Source: Sulfuricella sp. (GTDB lineage Bacteria; Pseudomonadota; Gammaproteobacteria; Burkholderiales; Sulfuricellaceae). Taken from it: a stretch of 61,089 nucleotides of DNA. Below the pieces are notes generated by a model. It ran no database searches. It saw nothing but the letters and a program-made list of their open reading frames with translations, and was not told where the DNA came from. The stretch is from contig JAQTLK010000007.1 in NCBI GenBank assembly GCA_028714955.1, positions 1 through 61,089 on the forward strand, given 5' to 3'. This document shows, piece after piece, positions 9,420-18,726 of this stretch (position 1 is its first letter; the number at the start of each line of letters is the position of its first letter). Position numbers and translations under genes: made by a program.

Positions 9420-10259
9420 ATGAGTGCTGTTGGGACATTATATGTTGTTGCCACGCCGATTGGAAATTTGCAGGACATTACCCTGCGCGCGCTGGAGATA
9501 TTGAAGTCGGCGCATATCGTTGCTGCCGAGGACACGCGCAATACTTCGCACCTGTTGGGCCATTTCGGCATTTCCGCGCGTCTGATGGCGCTGCATGAAC
9601 ATAACGAGCAGCTTGCCGCGCCCAAGGTCATCGCGGCGCTGCAGGCCGGCAAGACGGTGGCGCTGGTGTCCGACGCCGGTACGCCGGGGGTGAGCGATCC
9701 GGGCTCGCTCCTGGTGCGGACGGTGCGCGCGGCGGGCCTTCCCGTGGTGCCGCTGCCCGGCCCCAGCGCCGTTGTCTGCGCGCTTTCCGCGGCAGGTCTG
9801 GACGCGCCGCATTTCCTCTTCTACGGCTTCCTGCCGTCCAGGCCGGCCAGCCGGCGCAAGGCGCTGGCCGCGCTGCAGGCCCTGCCCTACACCCTGGCGT
9901 TCTACGAGGCGCCGCACCGCATCGTGGAAACGGTGGATGACCTGCTGGCGGTGCTGGGCGGGGCACGAGAAATCGTTCTTGCGCGCGAACTGACCAAGGT
10001 GTTCGAAAGCATTCATGGCTGCAAACTGGCCGATGCCCCGGCCTGGCTGGCAGGCGACCCCAACCGCCAGCGCGGTGAATTCGTGCTGCTGGTGGCGGGC
10101 GCGCCGCCCGCCGAGAAGGAAGAAATCGGCGCCGAAGCGCAGCGGATTCTGTCGTTGCTGCTGGCGGAACTGCCCCTCAAGCAGGCGGTCAAGCTGGCGG
10201 CCGAGATCAGCGGCGAAAAGAAAAATGCCCTCTACGACCTGGCGTTGCAGTTAAAATAA
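9420..10259 (+). CDS. rsmI: 16S rRNA (cytidine(1402)-2'-O)-methyltransferase
   Basis: 279 residues, complete. Family landmarks are [18 protein letters not shown] at the N-terminus, [21 protein letters not shown] (SAM site) and [15 protein letters not shown], typical of the tetrapyrrole-methylase fold used by RsmI. It 2'-O-methylates C1402 of 16S rRNA. The ATG at 9420 was chosen over an upstream TTG at 9402 because the family starts just before YVVATPIGN. Divergent from lpoA, as in E. coli. Confidence 0.95.
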   Translation: MSAVGTLYVVATPIGNLQDITLRALEILKSAHIVAAEDTRNTSHLLGHFGISARLMALHEHNEQLAAPKVIAALQAGKTVALVSDAGTPGVSDPGSLLVRTVRAAGLPVVPLPGPSAVVCALSAAGLDAPHFLFYGFLPSRPASRRKALAALQALPYTLAFYEAPHRIVETVDDLLAVLGGAREIVLARELTKVFESIHGCKLADAPAWLAGDPNRQRGEFVLLVAGAPPAEKEEIGAEAQRILSLLLAELPLKQAVKLAAEISGEKKNALYDLALQLK

Positions 10260-10285
10260 ACACCGCATTCTTGACGGATCACACC

Positions 10286-11317
10286 ATGGACACGCTGACC
10301 CTCACCCGCCCCGACGACTGGCACCTGCACCTGCGCGACGGTGCCGACATGCAGGCCGTGCTGCCCGATACGGCACGCCGCTTCGGGCGTGCCATCGTCA
10401 TGCCCAACCTGCGCCCGCCCGTCACCACCACCGAGCTGGCCCTGGCCTACCGCCAGCGCATTCTTGCCGCCCTGCCCGCCGGTTCGGATTTCGAGCCGCT
10501 GATGACGCTCTATCTCACCGACAACACCGCGCCCGAGGAAATCGCGCGCGCCAGGGCCAGCGGGGTGGTGCACGGCGTCAAGCTCTACCCCGCCGGCGCC
10601 ACCACCAATTCCGATTCCGGTGTGACTGATATCGCCAAGTGTCACGCCGCCCTGGAAGCCATGCAGGAACATGATCTGCCACTGTTGGTGCATGGCGAGG
10701 ACACGCACCCGCTGGTGGACGTGTTCGACCGCGAGCAGGTATTCATCGGCAAGGTGCTGGTGCCGCTGCTGGACCGCTACCCGCGCCTGCGGGTGGTATT
10801 TGAACACATCACTACCCGCCAGGCGGTGGAATTCGTCAAGGCTGCGCCGCCCACCGTTGCCGCCACCATCACCGCCCATCACCTGCTCTATAGCCGCAAT
10901 GCCATGTTCGCCGGCGGCATGCGCCCGCACATGTTCTGCCTGCCGGTGCTGAAGCGCGAAGAGCACCGCTGGGCACTGGTCGGCGCCGCCACCAGCGGCA
11001 ACCCCAAATTCTTCCTTGGTACCGATAGCGCGCCACACGCCAGGCATGCCAAGGAATCCGCCTGCGGCTGTGCCGGCATCTATACCGCTCACGCTGCGCT
11101 GGAACTCTATGCCGAAGTTTTCGAGGCGGCCAAGGCGCTGGACAGGCTGGAAGCATTCGCCAGCTTTTATGGCGCGGATTTTTACCGCTTGCCGCGCAAT
11201 GGCGGCAATGTAACGTTGTTCAGAAAAAGCTGGGAAGCACCCGCCGAACTGCCATTCGGCAGCGGCACGCTGGTGCCGTTGCGGGCGGGAGAAAAGATTG
11301 GCTGGAGTCTGGGGTGA
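10286..11317 (+). CDS. pyrC: Dihydroorotase (type II)
   Basis: 343 residues, the usual length. The N-terminal DWHLHLRDG metal-binding motif, [13 protein letters not shown] with the carbamylated Lys, HGE and EHITT histidine ligands, and FLGTDSAPH with the catalytic Asp are all present. It cyclises carbamoyl aspartate to dihydroorotate in pyrimidine synthesis. The ATG at 10286 is preferred over a TTG at 10271. It follows rsmI after a short gap. Confidence 0.96.
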   Translation: MDTLTLTRPDDWHLHLRDGADMQAVLPDTARRFGRAIVMPNLRPPVTTTELALAYRQRILAALPAGSDFEPLMTLYLTDNTAPEEIARARASGVVHGVKLYPAGATTNSDSGVTDIAKCHAALEAMQEHDLPLLVHGEDTHPLVDVFDREQVFIGKVLVPLLDRYPRLRVVFEHITTRQAVEFVKAAPPTVAATITAHHLLYSRNAMFAGGMRPHMFCLPVLKREEHRWALVGAATSGNPKFFLGTDSAPHARHAKESACGCAGIYTAHAALELYAEVFEAAKALDRLEAFASFYGADFYRLPRNGGNVTLFRKSWEAPAELPFGSGTLVPLRAGEKIGWSLG

Positions 11318-11399
11318 GGGTCATCCATGGGCACGGCACTGCGTGCGAGTGACACTCAGGGCGATTTTTACCCCGCGTGACCCATCGTGACGCAGGCTC

Positions 11400-12335
11400 C
11401 TAGAACCAGAAAGTCGTGTCTTTCATCAGGAACTCGACATAAGACATGTAATGGGAACCGTCGCAGGAGAAGGTCAGGCTCACGGTGCCGTTGAAGACAT
11501 TGATCGAGGCTGTGCGCAGGTAGAAGGTCGGATCGGTCAGGCGCAGGGATTGCATGGTGTCGAGAATGCGCTTGATGTCGACAGGGGGGATCGCCGCATT
11601 GCTCGGATAGGGCCGGGACGGGAACACCAGGCAGATGTCCGGATCGTTCAGCGCCTCGTGATCCAGAATGCGGTAGCGGAACGGGTCGTCCACGGTCCAG
11701 ATGGTGGCCTGGCTGCTGGAGAAATGCAGAATGCACTGGAACACGCCGCGCTGGGTGATCAGCTCTTCCAGGATGGACAATGCCTGTTCAATGTTGCGGT
11801 CCATCGGGCTTTCGATGCGGGTCTGCGAAAAAACCGTCCCGCGAATCGCCGGGTCGCCTTTCACTTGTCGCCAGTAGCCCGGCTCATCGTAGAGCTCCGC
11901 CGTTACTTTTAGATTGCGCAAGTCGAAATCGGCGCCAAGATAACCCAGCCAGTGCTCATCCTGGCGCACAACCTGCAGGGCCGTGAGGGAGGGGCGGCGT
12001 TCGGTCAGGCTGATGTAGGCGTCCGACAGCAGGAATCCCCAGGACGGCACGACCTCCTTCATGTAGGGGCGATGGGAGCGGTCGCGCCCGAAGTGGGCGG
12101 GGGTGATTCCTGATTGGCCGACATTGTCGCAAATCTGTATGCCGTCCATGTTTACGCAATACAGGAAGGTGCAATGGGGAATGGAGGGGAAACCATTATT
12201 GAGAATGTCATTCAATTGTTCGCGCTCGCCCCAGGCTGGCGAGCAGCGCTCGGCCAGGCGGGCCATGGGTTCCCGCAGGATGCGGGCCAGTTCTTCCCGC
12301 TGGAGGTAGATGCTGTCTTTCCACGATTTTTTCAT
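11400..12335 (-). CDS. PDC-sensor (Cache-like) domain protein, cytoplasmic
   Basis: About 311 residues from the ATG at 12335. The central region (about 60-200) looks like a PDC/Cache ligand-binding domain: FLYCVNMDGIQICDNVG, then RDRSHRPYMKEV and the ISLTERRPSLTALQVV strand, with YLGADFDLRNL. No membrane segment, kinase, GGDEF or methyl-accepting domain is attached, so it is a stand-alone sensor-like protein of unknown output. It lies just downstream of the shortened hemY and converges on pyrC. Confidence 0.7.
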   Translation of the reverse strand: MKKSWKDSIYLQREELARILREPMARLAERCSPAWGEREQLNDILNNGFPSIPHCTFLYCVNMDGIQICDNVGQSGITPAHFGRDRSHRPYMKEVVPSWGFLLSDAYISLTERRPSLTALQVVRQDEHWLGYLGADFDLRNLKVTAELYDEPGYWRQVKGDPAIRGTVFSQTRIESPMDRNIEQALSILEELITQRGVFQCILHFSSSQATIWTVDDPFRYRILDHEALNDPDICLVFPSRPYPSNAAIPPVDIKRILDTMQSLRLTDPTFYLRTASINVFNGTVSLTFSCDGSHYMSYVEFLMKDTTFWF

Positions 12336-12460
12336 GGGGAATATCTTGATGTCATTAAGCGGCGGTTTATAACAGGATAACCTGAGTAAGAGTTCCGGTT
12401 GGAGCAGAAGGTTCAACCCGATTGGCGGCAAGCAATGCGCGAACCCCTTCGCTGCAATCC

Positions 12461-12937
12461 TTACTCGGCCATCCCCGCGTCCGGATAGTCAGAGCAGGTC
12501 TTGCCGATCTGCGCCAGGTAGGCGTTCCGCCGGTCGAATGCCTTGAGTTCATGGGCACAGCGGGCGGCGACCAGGGCGTTTGTTTCCGTGTCTTCGTCCT
12601 GTTCCATGGCGCTAACGGCGAGTTTTTCCGCCTTGGCATAGTGGCCGGCAGCAAAGGCCGCCACCTCGTCGCGCATGGCGGCTCTGGCCTTTTCCCGCAG
12701 ACGTTCCTGCTTGAAGGCACGAACCTCGTCGAACAGGTTGAGGGTATGCGCACCCAAGCGCAGCAGGCCATAAGCGAGGAAAAACACGACCAGCAGCGTG
12801 ACGATCATGAGGCTGAGGGAAAGTTCGGCTTTGTATGGCGGATATACCACCACCACGTAGCCGGCATTATATTTGACGGCGATGGTGATAGCCACCGCCA
12901 GTGCCAGAATGGCCATGATCCGCAGCAGCGTCCTCAT
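12461..12937 (-). CDS. hemY: HemY-like protein, C-terminally short
   Basis: 158 residues. Two N-terminal membrane segments (about 5-25 and 42-62) and the HemY_N domain are intact, through AAGHYAKAEKLAVSAMEQD and the start of TPR-like helices (CAHELKAFDRRNAYLAQIG). The HemY family is normally about 390-420 residues with a long TPR region; here the frame stops at residue 158 and the next gene follows 125 bp later. The other frames across the gap do not restore TPR-like sequence. The ATG overlaps the hemX stop (ATGA), as in intact hem operons. Role in haem biosynthesis is undefined in the family. Confidence 0.8.
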   Translation of the reverse strand: MRTLLRIMAILALAVAITIAVKYNAGYVVVVYPPYKAELSLSLMIVTLLVVFFLAYGLLRLGAHTLNLFDEVRAFKQERLREKARAAMRDEVAAFAAGHYAKAEKLAVSAMEQDEDTETNALVAARCAHELKAFDRRNAYLAQIGKTCSDYPDAGMAE

Positions 12938-13959
12938 TTGCCGCCCTTTTCGCGCCCCAGCTTGAACATGCGCGCCGCGCCGAGGCTTGCGGAAAGGTCC
13001 GGCAGGTCGATGGCGAGGCGACTTTGTTCCATCTGTTGCAGGCTGGCAAGCGCGACGCGAACGCGTTTGTCCGTGGCATCATAATAGCTGTTCAGCCAGT
13101 CTTGTGCGGCCTTGAGGTCGGCCTTGAAGCTCGCCTCGTTGCGCTGGAGCAGGGCGATGCGGGCGGAGAGCAGTCGCAGCTTGAGGTTTTCGCGCAGGAA
13201 GTAGGCCTGGGTCGGCGGCAGCAGCGGCAATTCTGGCTTTTTCAGGTTCTGTATCCGCACCAGTTGCTTGAAGTCCTGCCAGGCTTCCGTTCCCAGCCGC
13301 TGCCAGAAGCCGTCCGGCAACGGCATGTGGGGAGCGGGTTTTTCGTCGTTACCGACGTGGCCGGGAATCAGGGGCAACTGATCCACTTCGGCTGCCAGGC
13401 CGTCCAGGCGCAGGCTGATTCCCGCCACGTCCGGCAAAGGCAGCGACTGCAATTGTTCGATGTCCTTGTTGATGGCCTTGCGCAAGGTAAAGAATTGCGG
13501 CCTGTCGATGCGCTGCAGGCGGTTGTCCGCGGTCTGCAGGGCGGCCAGGGCGGCCTTGACGTTGCCGGCCAGTTGCAGTTGCTGGCTGGCAATAAGGAGA
13601 ACCTGTTCAATATCGGCCAGCGCCCATTCGTCGCGGTTGCGCGACATTTCCTGGTACATTTCCTCCAGCGCGACCTGATGGCTCTGGGATTCCGCCAGCT
13701 TCTGTTCCAGCAAATCGAGCTTGGCCAGGGCTTCGCGCGTGGCCTCCTGAGCCTGGCGAGCGAGAATCTCGCTTTCCTTGTTGCGCGTTTCGAAAGCACT
13801 GAGGCGGCGGCTCAGGGCGAGTTCCAGGTCGGCATTGCGCTGGCGCGCATCCAGCCATTGCCAGCCGAGCAGCAGCAAGGCCAGCAATGCCACAATCAGC
13901 GCGATATTGGAGCGATTCAGCCAGGATACTCCGCGCGTACCCGGTTCCGTGTTGTTCAT
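12934..13959 (-). CDS. hemX: HemX-like protein, uroporphyrinogen-III C-methyltransferase family
   Basis: About 341 residues. One N-terminal transmembrane helix (about 18-36, IALIVALLALLLLGWQWL) is followed by a long coiled coil (40-110) and a mostly helical periplasmic-type domain, with the conserved REWALADIEQ-like segment here as RDEWALADIEQVLLIASQQL. HemX proteins accompany hemC/hemD and hemY; no enzyme activity is established. The ATG at 13959 overlaps the hemD stop as ATGA; an in-frame ATG at 13980 lies inside hemD. Confidence 0.87.
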   Translation of the reverse strand: MNNTEPGTRGVSWLNRSNIALIVALLALLLLGWQWLDARQRNADLELALSRRLSAFETRNKESEILARQAQEATREALAKLDLLEQKLAESQSHQVALEEMYQEMSRNRDEWALADIEQVLLIASQQLQLAGNVKAALAALQTADNRLQRIDRPQFFTLRKAINKDIEQLQSLPLPDVAGISLRLDGLAAEVDQLPLIPGHVGNDEKPAPHMPLPDGFWQRLGTEAWQDFKQLVRIQNLKKPELPLLPPTQAYFLRENLKLRLLSARIALLQRNEASFKADLKAAQDWLNSYYDATDKRVRVALASLQQMEQSRLAIDLPDLSASLGAARMFKLGREKGGK

Positions 13960-14744
13960 GCCTTCCCGTGCATCCGCCATTCGACCAAGCCCATTAACAA
14001 TCCTTCATCCCCGGCTTCCGTCACGACCACCTGTTCCAGCCCCAGGCCGCGGGCGGTTGCGGCAATCCTTGCATGCGGCGCGAACAGCGGCGTCTTGTTC
14101 AACCATTGTTGGCCCGGTTCGCCCAGCAGGTCGATCAGATTATGCAGGCTTTCGCTGCTGGTCACCGTTACCGCCTGCACCCCGCCTCGTGCCCAGCGCT
14201 GCAACAGCGGCGCGGCGTCAATGTCGGGCTTGCCGCGCCGGTAGCATTCCGCATATTCCAGCTGGGCGCCGCGCGCGATCAGCGAGTCGCCAAGCATATC
14301 GCGCCCACCTTCGCCACGAAAAATGACCACCCGCTGGCCGCTCATGTCCTGAAACTGCGGCAGCGCCAGCAAGCCCTCGCTGTCGAATTGCCGTTGCGGC
14401 GTAATGACCTGCTGCACGCCATGGCGCCCCAGTTCCTTTTCGCTGCCCCGGCCGATGGCGGCGATGGTCAAGCGCGACGGCAAACCGCGCTGGGCCAGAA
14501 TCAGCTTCATTGCCCTGCTGACCGCGTTGGGGCTGATGAAAATCGCCATATCGAAAGTGTCCAGGCGAGCAATCAGCGCCTTGAGCAGAGGCATATTCGC
14601 AGCATCAAGAATTTCCAGTACAGGAAAGAGAATCGCATCTCCGCCGGCCGCTTTGATCAGCTGCGCGAGATGCTGCGCCTGGTGGGCCGGGCGTGTCACC
14701 ACGATGCTCATGCCCTGGAGCGGCAATTGTTTTATTTCCGCCAT
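13956..14744 (-). CDS. hemD: Uroporphyrinogen-III synthase
   Basis: 262 residues, typical for HemD. The two-lobed fold is visible in VVTRPAHQAQHLAQLI, FISPNAVSRAM, RVVIFRGEGGRDML, the YRRGKP linker and VTSSESLHNL. It closes and inverts ring D of hydroxymethylbilane to give uroporphyrinogen III, which feeds haem and also the siroheme needed by DsrAB. The ATG overlaps the hemC stop by one base (TAATG). An internal ATG at residue 12 is possible. Confidence 0.95.
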   Translation of the reverse strand: MAEIKQLPLQGMSIVVTRPAHQAQHLAQLIKAAGGDAILFPVLEILDAANMPLLKALIARLDTFDMAIFISPNAVSRAMKLILAQRGLPSRLTIAAIGRGSEKELGRHGVQQVITPQRQFDSEGLLALPQFQDMSGQRVVIFRGEGGRDMLGDSLIARGAQLEYAECYRRGKPDIDAAPLLQRWARGGVQAVTVTSSESLHNLIDLLGEPGQQWLNKTPLFAPHARIAATARGLGLEQVVVTEAGDEGLLMGLVEWRMHGKA

Positions 14745-15667
14745 TACATTGCGAGTTCGGCGAGAATCTTGTCCGCGCCCAAAGTGATGAGACGCTGCCC
14801 CATTTCGGTACCCAGCTGTTCGGCATTCTCCGGTTTGCCGCGCACTTCGTCGCGAATCATGCGTTGGCCGTCGATGCTGGCGACGAAACCGCGCAGACGC
14901 AGTTCGCCGCCGACGATCTGCGCGAAGCCGCCCAGCGGCACCTGGCAACTGCCCTGCAAGGCCCGGCTCATGGCGCGTTCCGCCGCCACGCATGCGGCGC
15001 TCTCGGCATGGTGCAGGGGTGCCAGCAAGGCCACCAGGTCGTCGCGCCCCTCGCGGCACTCGATGCCCAGCGCGCCCTGTCCCACGGCCGGCAGGCTTTG
15101 TTCCGGCTCGATCAGCGCGGTGATGCGGTGGCCCAGTTCCAGCCGTTTCAGGCCGGCGGCGGCGAGGATGATGGCTGCGTATTGGCCTTCATCCAGCTTG
15201 CGCAAGCGCGTTTGCACGTTGCCGCGCAGCGCTTCGATTTTCAGGTGGGGGAAACGTGCGCGCAACTGGCATTCGCGGCGCAGGCTAGAAGTGCCGACCA
15301 CGCTGCCAGCGGGCAGCGCTGCGAGATTGGGATGCTGGTTGGAGACAAAGGCATCGCGCGGGTCTTCGCGTTCACCCGTGGCGACGAGCATGAAACCGGG
15401 GGGCAGCGTCATGGGCACGTCCTTCATGGAATGCACGGCGATGTCGGCCTGTCCTTCTTCCAGCGCCTGCTCCAGTTCCTTGACGAACAGACCCTTGCCG
15501 CCGATCTTGGCCAGGGGGGCGTTGAGGATCTGGTCACCGGTGGTGGTCATGCCGAGAATGGAGACCTCCAATTGCGGGTATAATGCCTGCAGCCGGCTTT
15601 GAATGTGTCGTGCCTGCCACATTGCCAGGGCGCTTTCGCGCGATGCGATGACGAGTGTGTTCTTCAA
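14744..15667 (-). CDS. hemC: Porphobilinogen deaminase (hydroxymethylbilane synthase)
   Basis: 307 residues, the family length. Signature segments are [46 protein letters not shown] and [10 protein letters not shown], with the dipyrromethane-anchoring Cys in [14 protein letters not shown]. It polymerises four porphobilinogens. The start is TTG at 15667. First gene of the hemC-D-X-Y operon; 20 bp separate it from the divergent thioredoxin-fold gene, so the two promoters must overlap coding sequence. Confidence 0.95.
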   Translation of the reverse strand: MKNTLVIASRESALAMWQARHIQSRLQALYPQLEVSILGMTTTGDQILNAPLAKIGGKGLFVKELEQALEEGQADIAVHSMKDVPMTLPPGFMLVATGEREDPRDAFVSNQHPNLAALPAGSVVGTSSLRRECQLRARFPHLKIEALRGNVQTRLRKLDEGQYAAIILAAAGLKRLELGHRITALIEPEQSLPAVGQGALGIECREGRDDLVALLAPLHHAESAACVAAERAMSRALQGSCQVPLGGFAQIVGGELRLRGFVASIDGQRMIRDEVRGKPENAEQLGTEMGQRLITLGADKILAELAM

Positions 15668-15687
15668 ATCAGATTTCTGCCTAATTT

Positions 15688-16200
15688 ATGATAATTAACC
15701 GTTCATTTTCAAAGACCATGGCACTTGGCCTGGGGCTTGCAATTCTAGCATGGATCGCCACTGCCAGCGCGGCGCCAGGAAGAGACGAACTGGGCTTCGC
15801 AACCGACTTGACGCGGGATGCCGAAGTGGCGAGAACCAGGCAGATACCCATCCTGATATTGTTCGTTGCCCCGGATTGTTCTTATTGCGAAAGGGTCAAG
15901 CACGAGTTCCTGTTGCCGATGCAGCATAGCCCCGAATATGCGAACAAAGTGATTTTTCGCCAACTGTACATGAAGAGCAGCAACACGCTGCTGGATTTCG
16001 ACGGCAAGAGAATCAGCCATACCCGGTTTGCCAGGCAACATAAAATCAAATTCACCCCCACCATAAATTTGCTCGATGCCGACGGAAACCTTCTTGTCGA
16101 GCCACTGGTCGGCCTTTCCACCCCGGATTTTTATGGCGCCTATCTGGAAGCGGCGATTGACGCGGCACTGGCCAAGACGCGCGCCTCCCCAACACCGTAA
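15688..16200 (+). CDS. Periplasmic thioredoxin-fold protein (SoxW/DsbD-gamma-like)
   Basis: 170 residues. An N-terminal signal peptide ends at ATASA. The thioredoxin fold (about 40-165) carries the redox motif CSYC in FVAPDCSYCERVKHEF and the cis-Pro in KFTPTINLLDADG. Single-domain, exported, with 'thioredoxin-like fold' as the safest name. It may reduce periplasmic disulfides, for example during cytochrome c maturation or Sox chemistry, but nothing nearby fixes the partner. Confidence 0.85.
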   Translation: MIINRSFSKTMALGLGLAILAWIATASAAPGRDELGFATDLTRDAEVARTRQIPILILFVAPDCSYCERVKHEFLLPMQHSPEYANKVIFRQLYMKSSNTLLDFDGKRISHTRFARQHKIKFTPTINLLDADGNLLVEPLVGLSTPDFYGAYLEAAIDAALAKTRASPTP

Positions 16201-16216
16201 GCGCTTCATTGCCGGT

Positions 16217-16245
16217 TTGACCTGACACGGAATAATCGGTATTCT
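16217..16245 (+). promoter_or_regulatory. Sigma-70 promoter of tRNA-Ser
   Basis: TTGACC (16217-16222) and TATTCT (16240-16245) are separated by 17 bp and end 16 bp before the tRNA 5' end, the layout expected for a stable-RNA promoter with a short leader. Confidence 0.6.
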
Positions 16246-16261
16246 TCCGTCTGCTCGAAAT

Positions 16262-16354
16262 GGAGAGATGGCCGAGTGGTCGAAGGTACTCCCCTGCTAA
16301 GGGAGCGTAGGGTTTATAGCCTTACCGAGGGTTCGAATCCCTCTCTCTCCGCCA
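16262..16354 (+). tRNA. tRNA-Ser (anticodon GCT)
   Basis: A 7-bp acceptor stem pairs GGAGAGA (16262-16268) with TCTCTCC (16344-16350). The anticodon arm CTCCC-CTGCTAA-GGGAG exposes GCT, a long variable arm follows, and the T arm contains GGTTCGAATCC. The discriminator G and CCA (16352-16354) are encoded. Length 93 nt fits a class II tRNA. Confidence 0.97.
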
Positions 16355-16368
16355 TACAACAAACAAAT

Positions 16369-16395
16369 ACGCCCATCAGGGGCGTTTTGTTTTTG
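16369..16395 (+). terminator. Rho-independent terminator of tRNA-Ser
   Basis: ACGCCC pairs with GGGCGT over a 5-nt loop and is followed directly by TTTGTTTTTG. It lies 15 bp after the tRNA CCA end. The remaining 140 bp up to the SPFH gene show no convincing gene. Confidence 0.75.
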
Positions 16396-16537
16396 TACTC
16401 ACGGATTAGCCCACCAATTTGTAAGGTGCTGGGAGCCTGTCTGGCTTATGGGAATCGGCTGCGAATCCGCACAGTTGAGACATGACGTCATCCGCTACTT
16501 TTGTAACACGCTCATCGGGCGATGAGGACGCTAACAA

Positions 16538-17386
16538 TCAGCGCTTACCCAGCAAGCTCTGCACTGTCTGCATGATGTCGGCGGGCAGCACCACGGTTTT
16601 GCTGTTGGGCGAGGAGGCCAGTTCGCGCATGGCCTGTATGTATTTTTCGCCTAGCAGGTAATAGGCGGGGAACTCACGGTCCGGGATTGATTCCGTCACA
16701 CGCTTGATCGCTTCCGCCGCGCCCTGCGCCAGCACGACCTGCGCCTGGGCGTCGCGCTTGGCGGCTTCGAGGCGGGCTTCGGCTTCCAGGATGGCGGCTT
16801 GCTTGTCGCCTTCCGCCTTGGTGACGGTGGCTTTGCGCTCGCGTTCCGCTGCGGCCTGCCGTTCCATGGAGTCCTGCATCGAGGGCGAGGGCTTGATGTC
16901 CTGGATTTCCACTGATTTCAGCGTCAGCCCCCAATCCGCCACGTCATCTGAAATGGATTCCTTGAGGCGTACCTTGATCTGCTCGCGTGACGATAGCGCC
17001 TGATCCAGTTCCATTTCGCCGACGATGGAGCGCAACGTGGTCTGAATCATGTTGATGATTGCCAGCTCGAAGCTGGTGACGCCGTACACGGCGTTCTGCG
17101 TGTCCGTCACCTTGACGAAAGCGATGGCGTTGACGACCAGCACGGCATTGTCCTTGGTGATGACCTCCTGTTGCGGGATGTCGAGAATCAGATCCTTGGT
17201 GGGCACCTTGTAGCCGACGCGGTCGATGTAGGGAATCAGCAGGTGCAGGCCGGGCAGCATGGTGGTGTGATATTTGCCGAGCCGTTCCACCACCCACTCT
17301 TCGCCTTGCGGCACGATGCGCACGCCCTTGGCTACGGTGACGGCAACGAAGATGAAAAATATGAAGCTCAGAAAAGTTAGTTCCAT
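16538..17386 (-). CDS. SPFH/Band 7 membrane protein (paraslipin, QmcA-like)
   Basis: 282 residues. One N-terminal membrane anchor (about 4-20), then the SPFH domain (about 22-180: VRIVPQGEEWVVERLGKYH and LVVNAIAFVKVTD), and an Ala/Glu/Lys-rich coiled coil (185-240) used for oligomerisation, as in QmcA and stomatins. Such proteins form membrane scaffolds and often cooperate with FtsH. The adjacent NfeD gene is the standard partner, so the pair is an operon with NfeD first. Confidence 0.92.
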   Translation of the reverse strand: MELTFLSFIFFIFVAVTVAKGVRIVPQGEEWVVERLGKYHTTMLPGLHLLIPYIDRVGYKVPTKDLILDIPQQEVITKDNAVLVVNAIAFVKVTDTQNAVYGVTSFELAIINMIQTTLRSIVGEMELDQALSSREQIKVRLKESISDDVADWGLTLKSVEIQDIKPSPSMQDSMERQAAAERERKATVTKAEGDKQAAILEAEARLEAAKRDAQAQVVLAQGAAEAIKRVTESIPDREFPAYYLLGEKYIQAMRELASSPNSKTVVLPADIMQTVQSLLGKR

Positions 17387-17396
17387 GCGATTTCCC

Positions 17397-17837
17397 CTAT
17401 TTTCTTGAAACTTTGAGTGTTTGGCCTATGATGTCGACAATGCGGGCCCGTTCCCCGGCGGAGATGGTTTCGTCGGCGATTACCGGCCAGGTTTCGGCCC
17501 CCAGGATGGGTTTCTGAAAGCGGATCTGGCCCTTGTGCATTTCCGACACTTCCTTGACGATCAGTCCGCTTTCACCAAGAAAAGCTTCCTTGGAAATGCC
17601 GGCCTTGGTACGGTCGGCGTTCTTGAAATAGCGGAACCAGAAAAACACCATCGCGCCCGAAGCCACTCCCCACAGCGTAAATTGGGCGGCCAGCGAGATC
17701 GGTGCGAGCAGCACGATGACGCCCACCAGCAACGCGCCGAAGCCGAACCAGATGAGGAAAAAAGCGGGAACGGCGAGTTCCGCCAGAACCAGCAGGATGC
17801 CGCCCGCTATCCAGTGCCACCACGCGATTTCCATCAT
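17397..17837 (-). CDS. NfeD family membrane protein
   Basis: 146 residues. Two or three N-terminal hydrophobic helices (about 8-80) precede a C-terminal OB-fold NfeD domain (LGESGLIVKEV ... GERARIVDIIGQTLKV). It is the short type without a ClpP-like protease domain, which normally pairs with paraslipin, whose gene starts 10 bp downstream. ATG ATG gives two possible starts. Confidence 0.9.
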   Translation of the reverse strand: MMEIAWWHWIAGGILLVLAELAVPAFFLIWFGFGALLVGVIVLLAPISLAAQFTLWGVASGAMVFFWFRYFKNADRTKAGISKEAFLGESGLIVKEVSEMHKGQIRFQKPILGAETWPVIADETISAGERARIVDIIGQTLKVSRK

Positions 17838-17898
17838 GCTCTCCGCCCAGACCGGTTAGAATTCCGTTACACCTTAACAAAAAATTTGCCAAAACAAT

Positions 17899-18726
17899 AT
17901 GCCTACTTATGCCATCGGTGATTTGCAGGGCTGCCATGCTGCCCTGGAGAAACTCCTTGAGCGCATCGCATTCGATCCCGTGCGCGACAAAATCTGGCTG
18001 GTGGGGGATCTGGTCAACCGCGGTCCGGCTTCAGCCGCCGTGCTGCGCTGGGCCATGGGCCTGGGCGACGCGCTGGTCACGGTGCTGGGAAACCATGATT
18101 TGCACACCCTGGCGGTGGCGGAGGGTTTTGTGCCGCTGCACCGCAGCGACACCATTCAGGATATTTTGCAGGCGCCCGACCGGGACGAGTTGCTTGGCTG
18201 GCTGCGCCGCCAGCCCCTGGCTTACGGCGAGAACGGGTATTTTCTGGTGCATGCCGGCCTGCTGCCGCAATGGACGCCGGAACGGGCGCTGGCGCTGGCG
18301 GGCGAAGTGCAGGAGGTGTTGCGCGGCGACCGTTACCGCGATTTTTTTGCTCATATGTATGGCAACGAGCCGCGCCACTGGCGCGAGGATCTGCGCGGCA
18401 TGAGCCGTTTGCGGCTGATTACCAATGCCATGACCCGGCTGCGGTTCTGCAGCGCGGCGGGAGAAATTGATTTTTCTCACAAGGGAGAGCCCGGCACCCA
18501 GCCAAAAAATCTGCTGCCCTGGTACGATGTGCCGGCACGCGCCAGTTGCGACGCCACGATCATTTTCGGCCACTGGTCGGCGTTAGGGCTGTTGCAGCGG
18601 CCCAATCTGGCGGCGCTCGATACGGGTTGCCTGTGGAGCGGCGAGCTCAGCGCGTTGCGGCTGGAGGATCGCCAGCTGTTCCAGGTGTCGTGTGCGGGCT
18701 TGCCGGGTACAAAGCGCTGGAAATAA
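17899..18726 (+). CDS. apaH: Symmetrical bis(5'-nucleosyl)-tetraphosphatase
   Basis: 275 residues. Metallophosphoesterase motifs are complete: GDLQGCH near residue 7, [31 protein letters not shown] and the C-terminal FGHWSALG. It cleaves Ap4A to two ADP. The last 80 bp overlap the 3' end of the convergent plsC gene on the other strand, so the two mRNAs have complementary tails. Confidence 0.95.
   Translation: MPTYAIGDLQGCHAALEKLLERIAFDPVRDKIWLVGDLVNRGPASAAVLRWAMGLGDALVTVLGNHDLHTLAVAEGFVPLHRSDTIQDILQAPDRDELLGWLRRQPLAYGENGYFLVHAGLLPQWTPERALALAGEVQEVLRGDRYRDFFAHMYGNEPRHWREDLRGMSRLRLITNAMTRLRFCSAAGEIDFSHKGEPGTQPKNLLPWYDVPARASCDATIIFGHWSALGLLQRPNLAALDTGCLWSGELSALRLEDRQLFQVSCAGLPGTKRWK

Noticed and set aside
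12367-12771. Frameshifted continuation of hemY in another frame
   Set aside because: The alternative frame does not look like TPR sequence, so a simple frameshift does not explain the short protein.
16369-16537. Integration site or prophage remnant after tRNA-Ser
   Set aside because: No integrase gene, no repeat of the tRNA 3' end within the window; the sequence directly downstream is a normal terminator.
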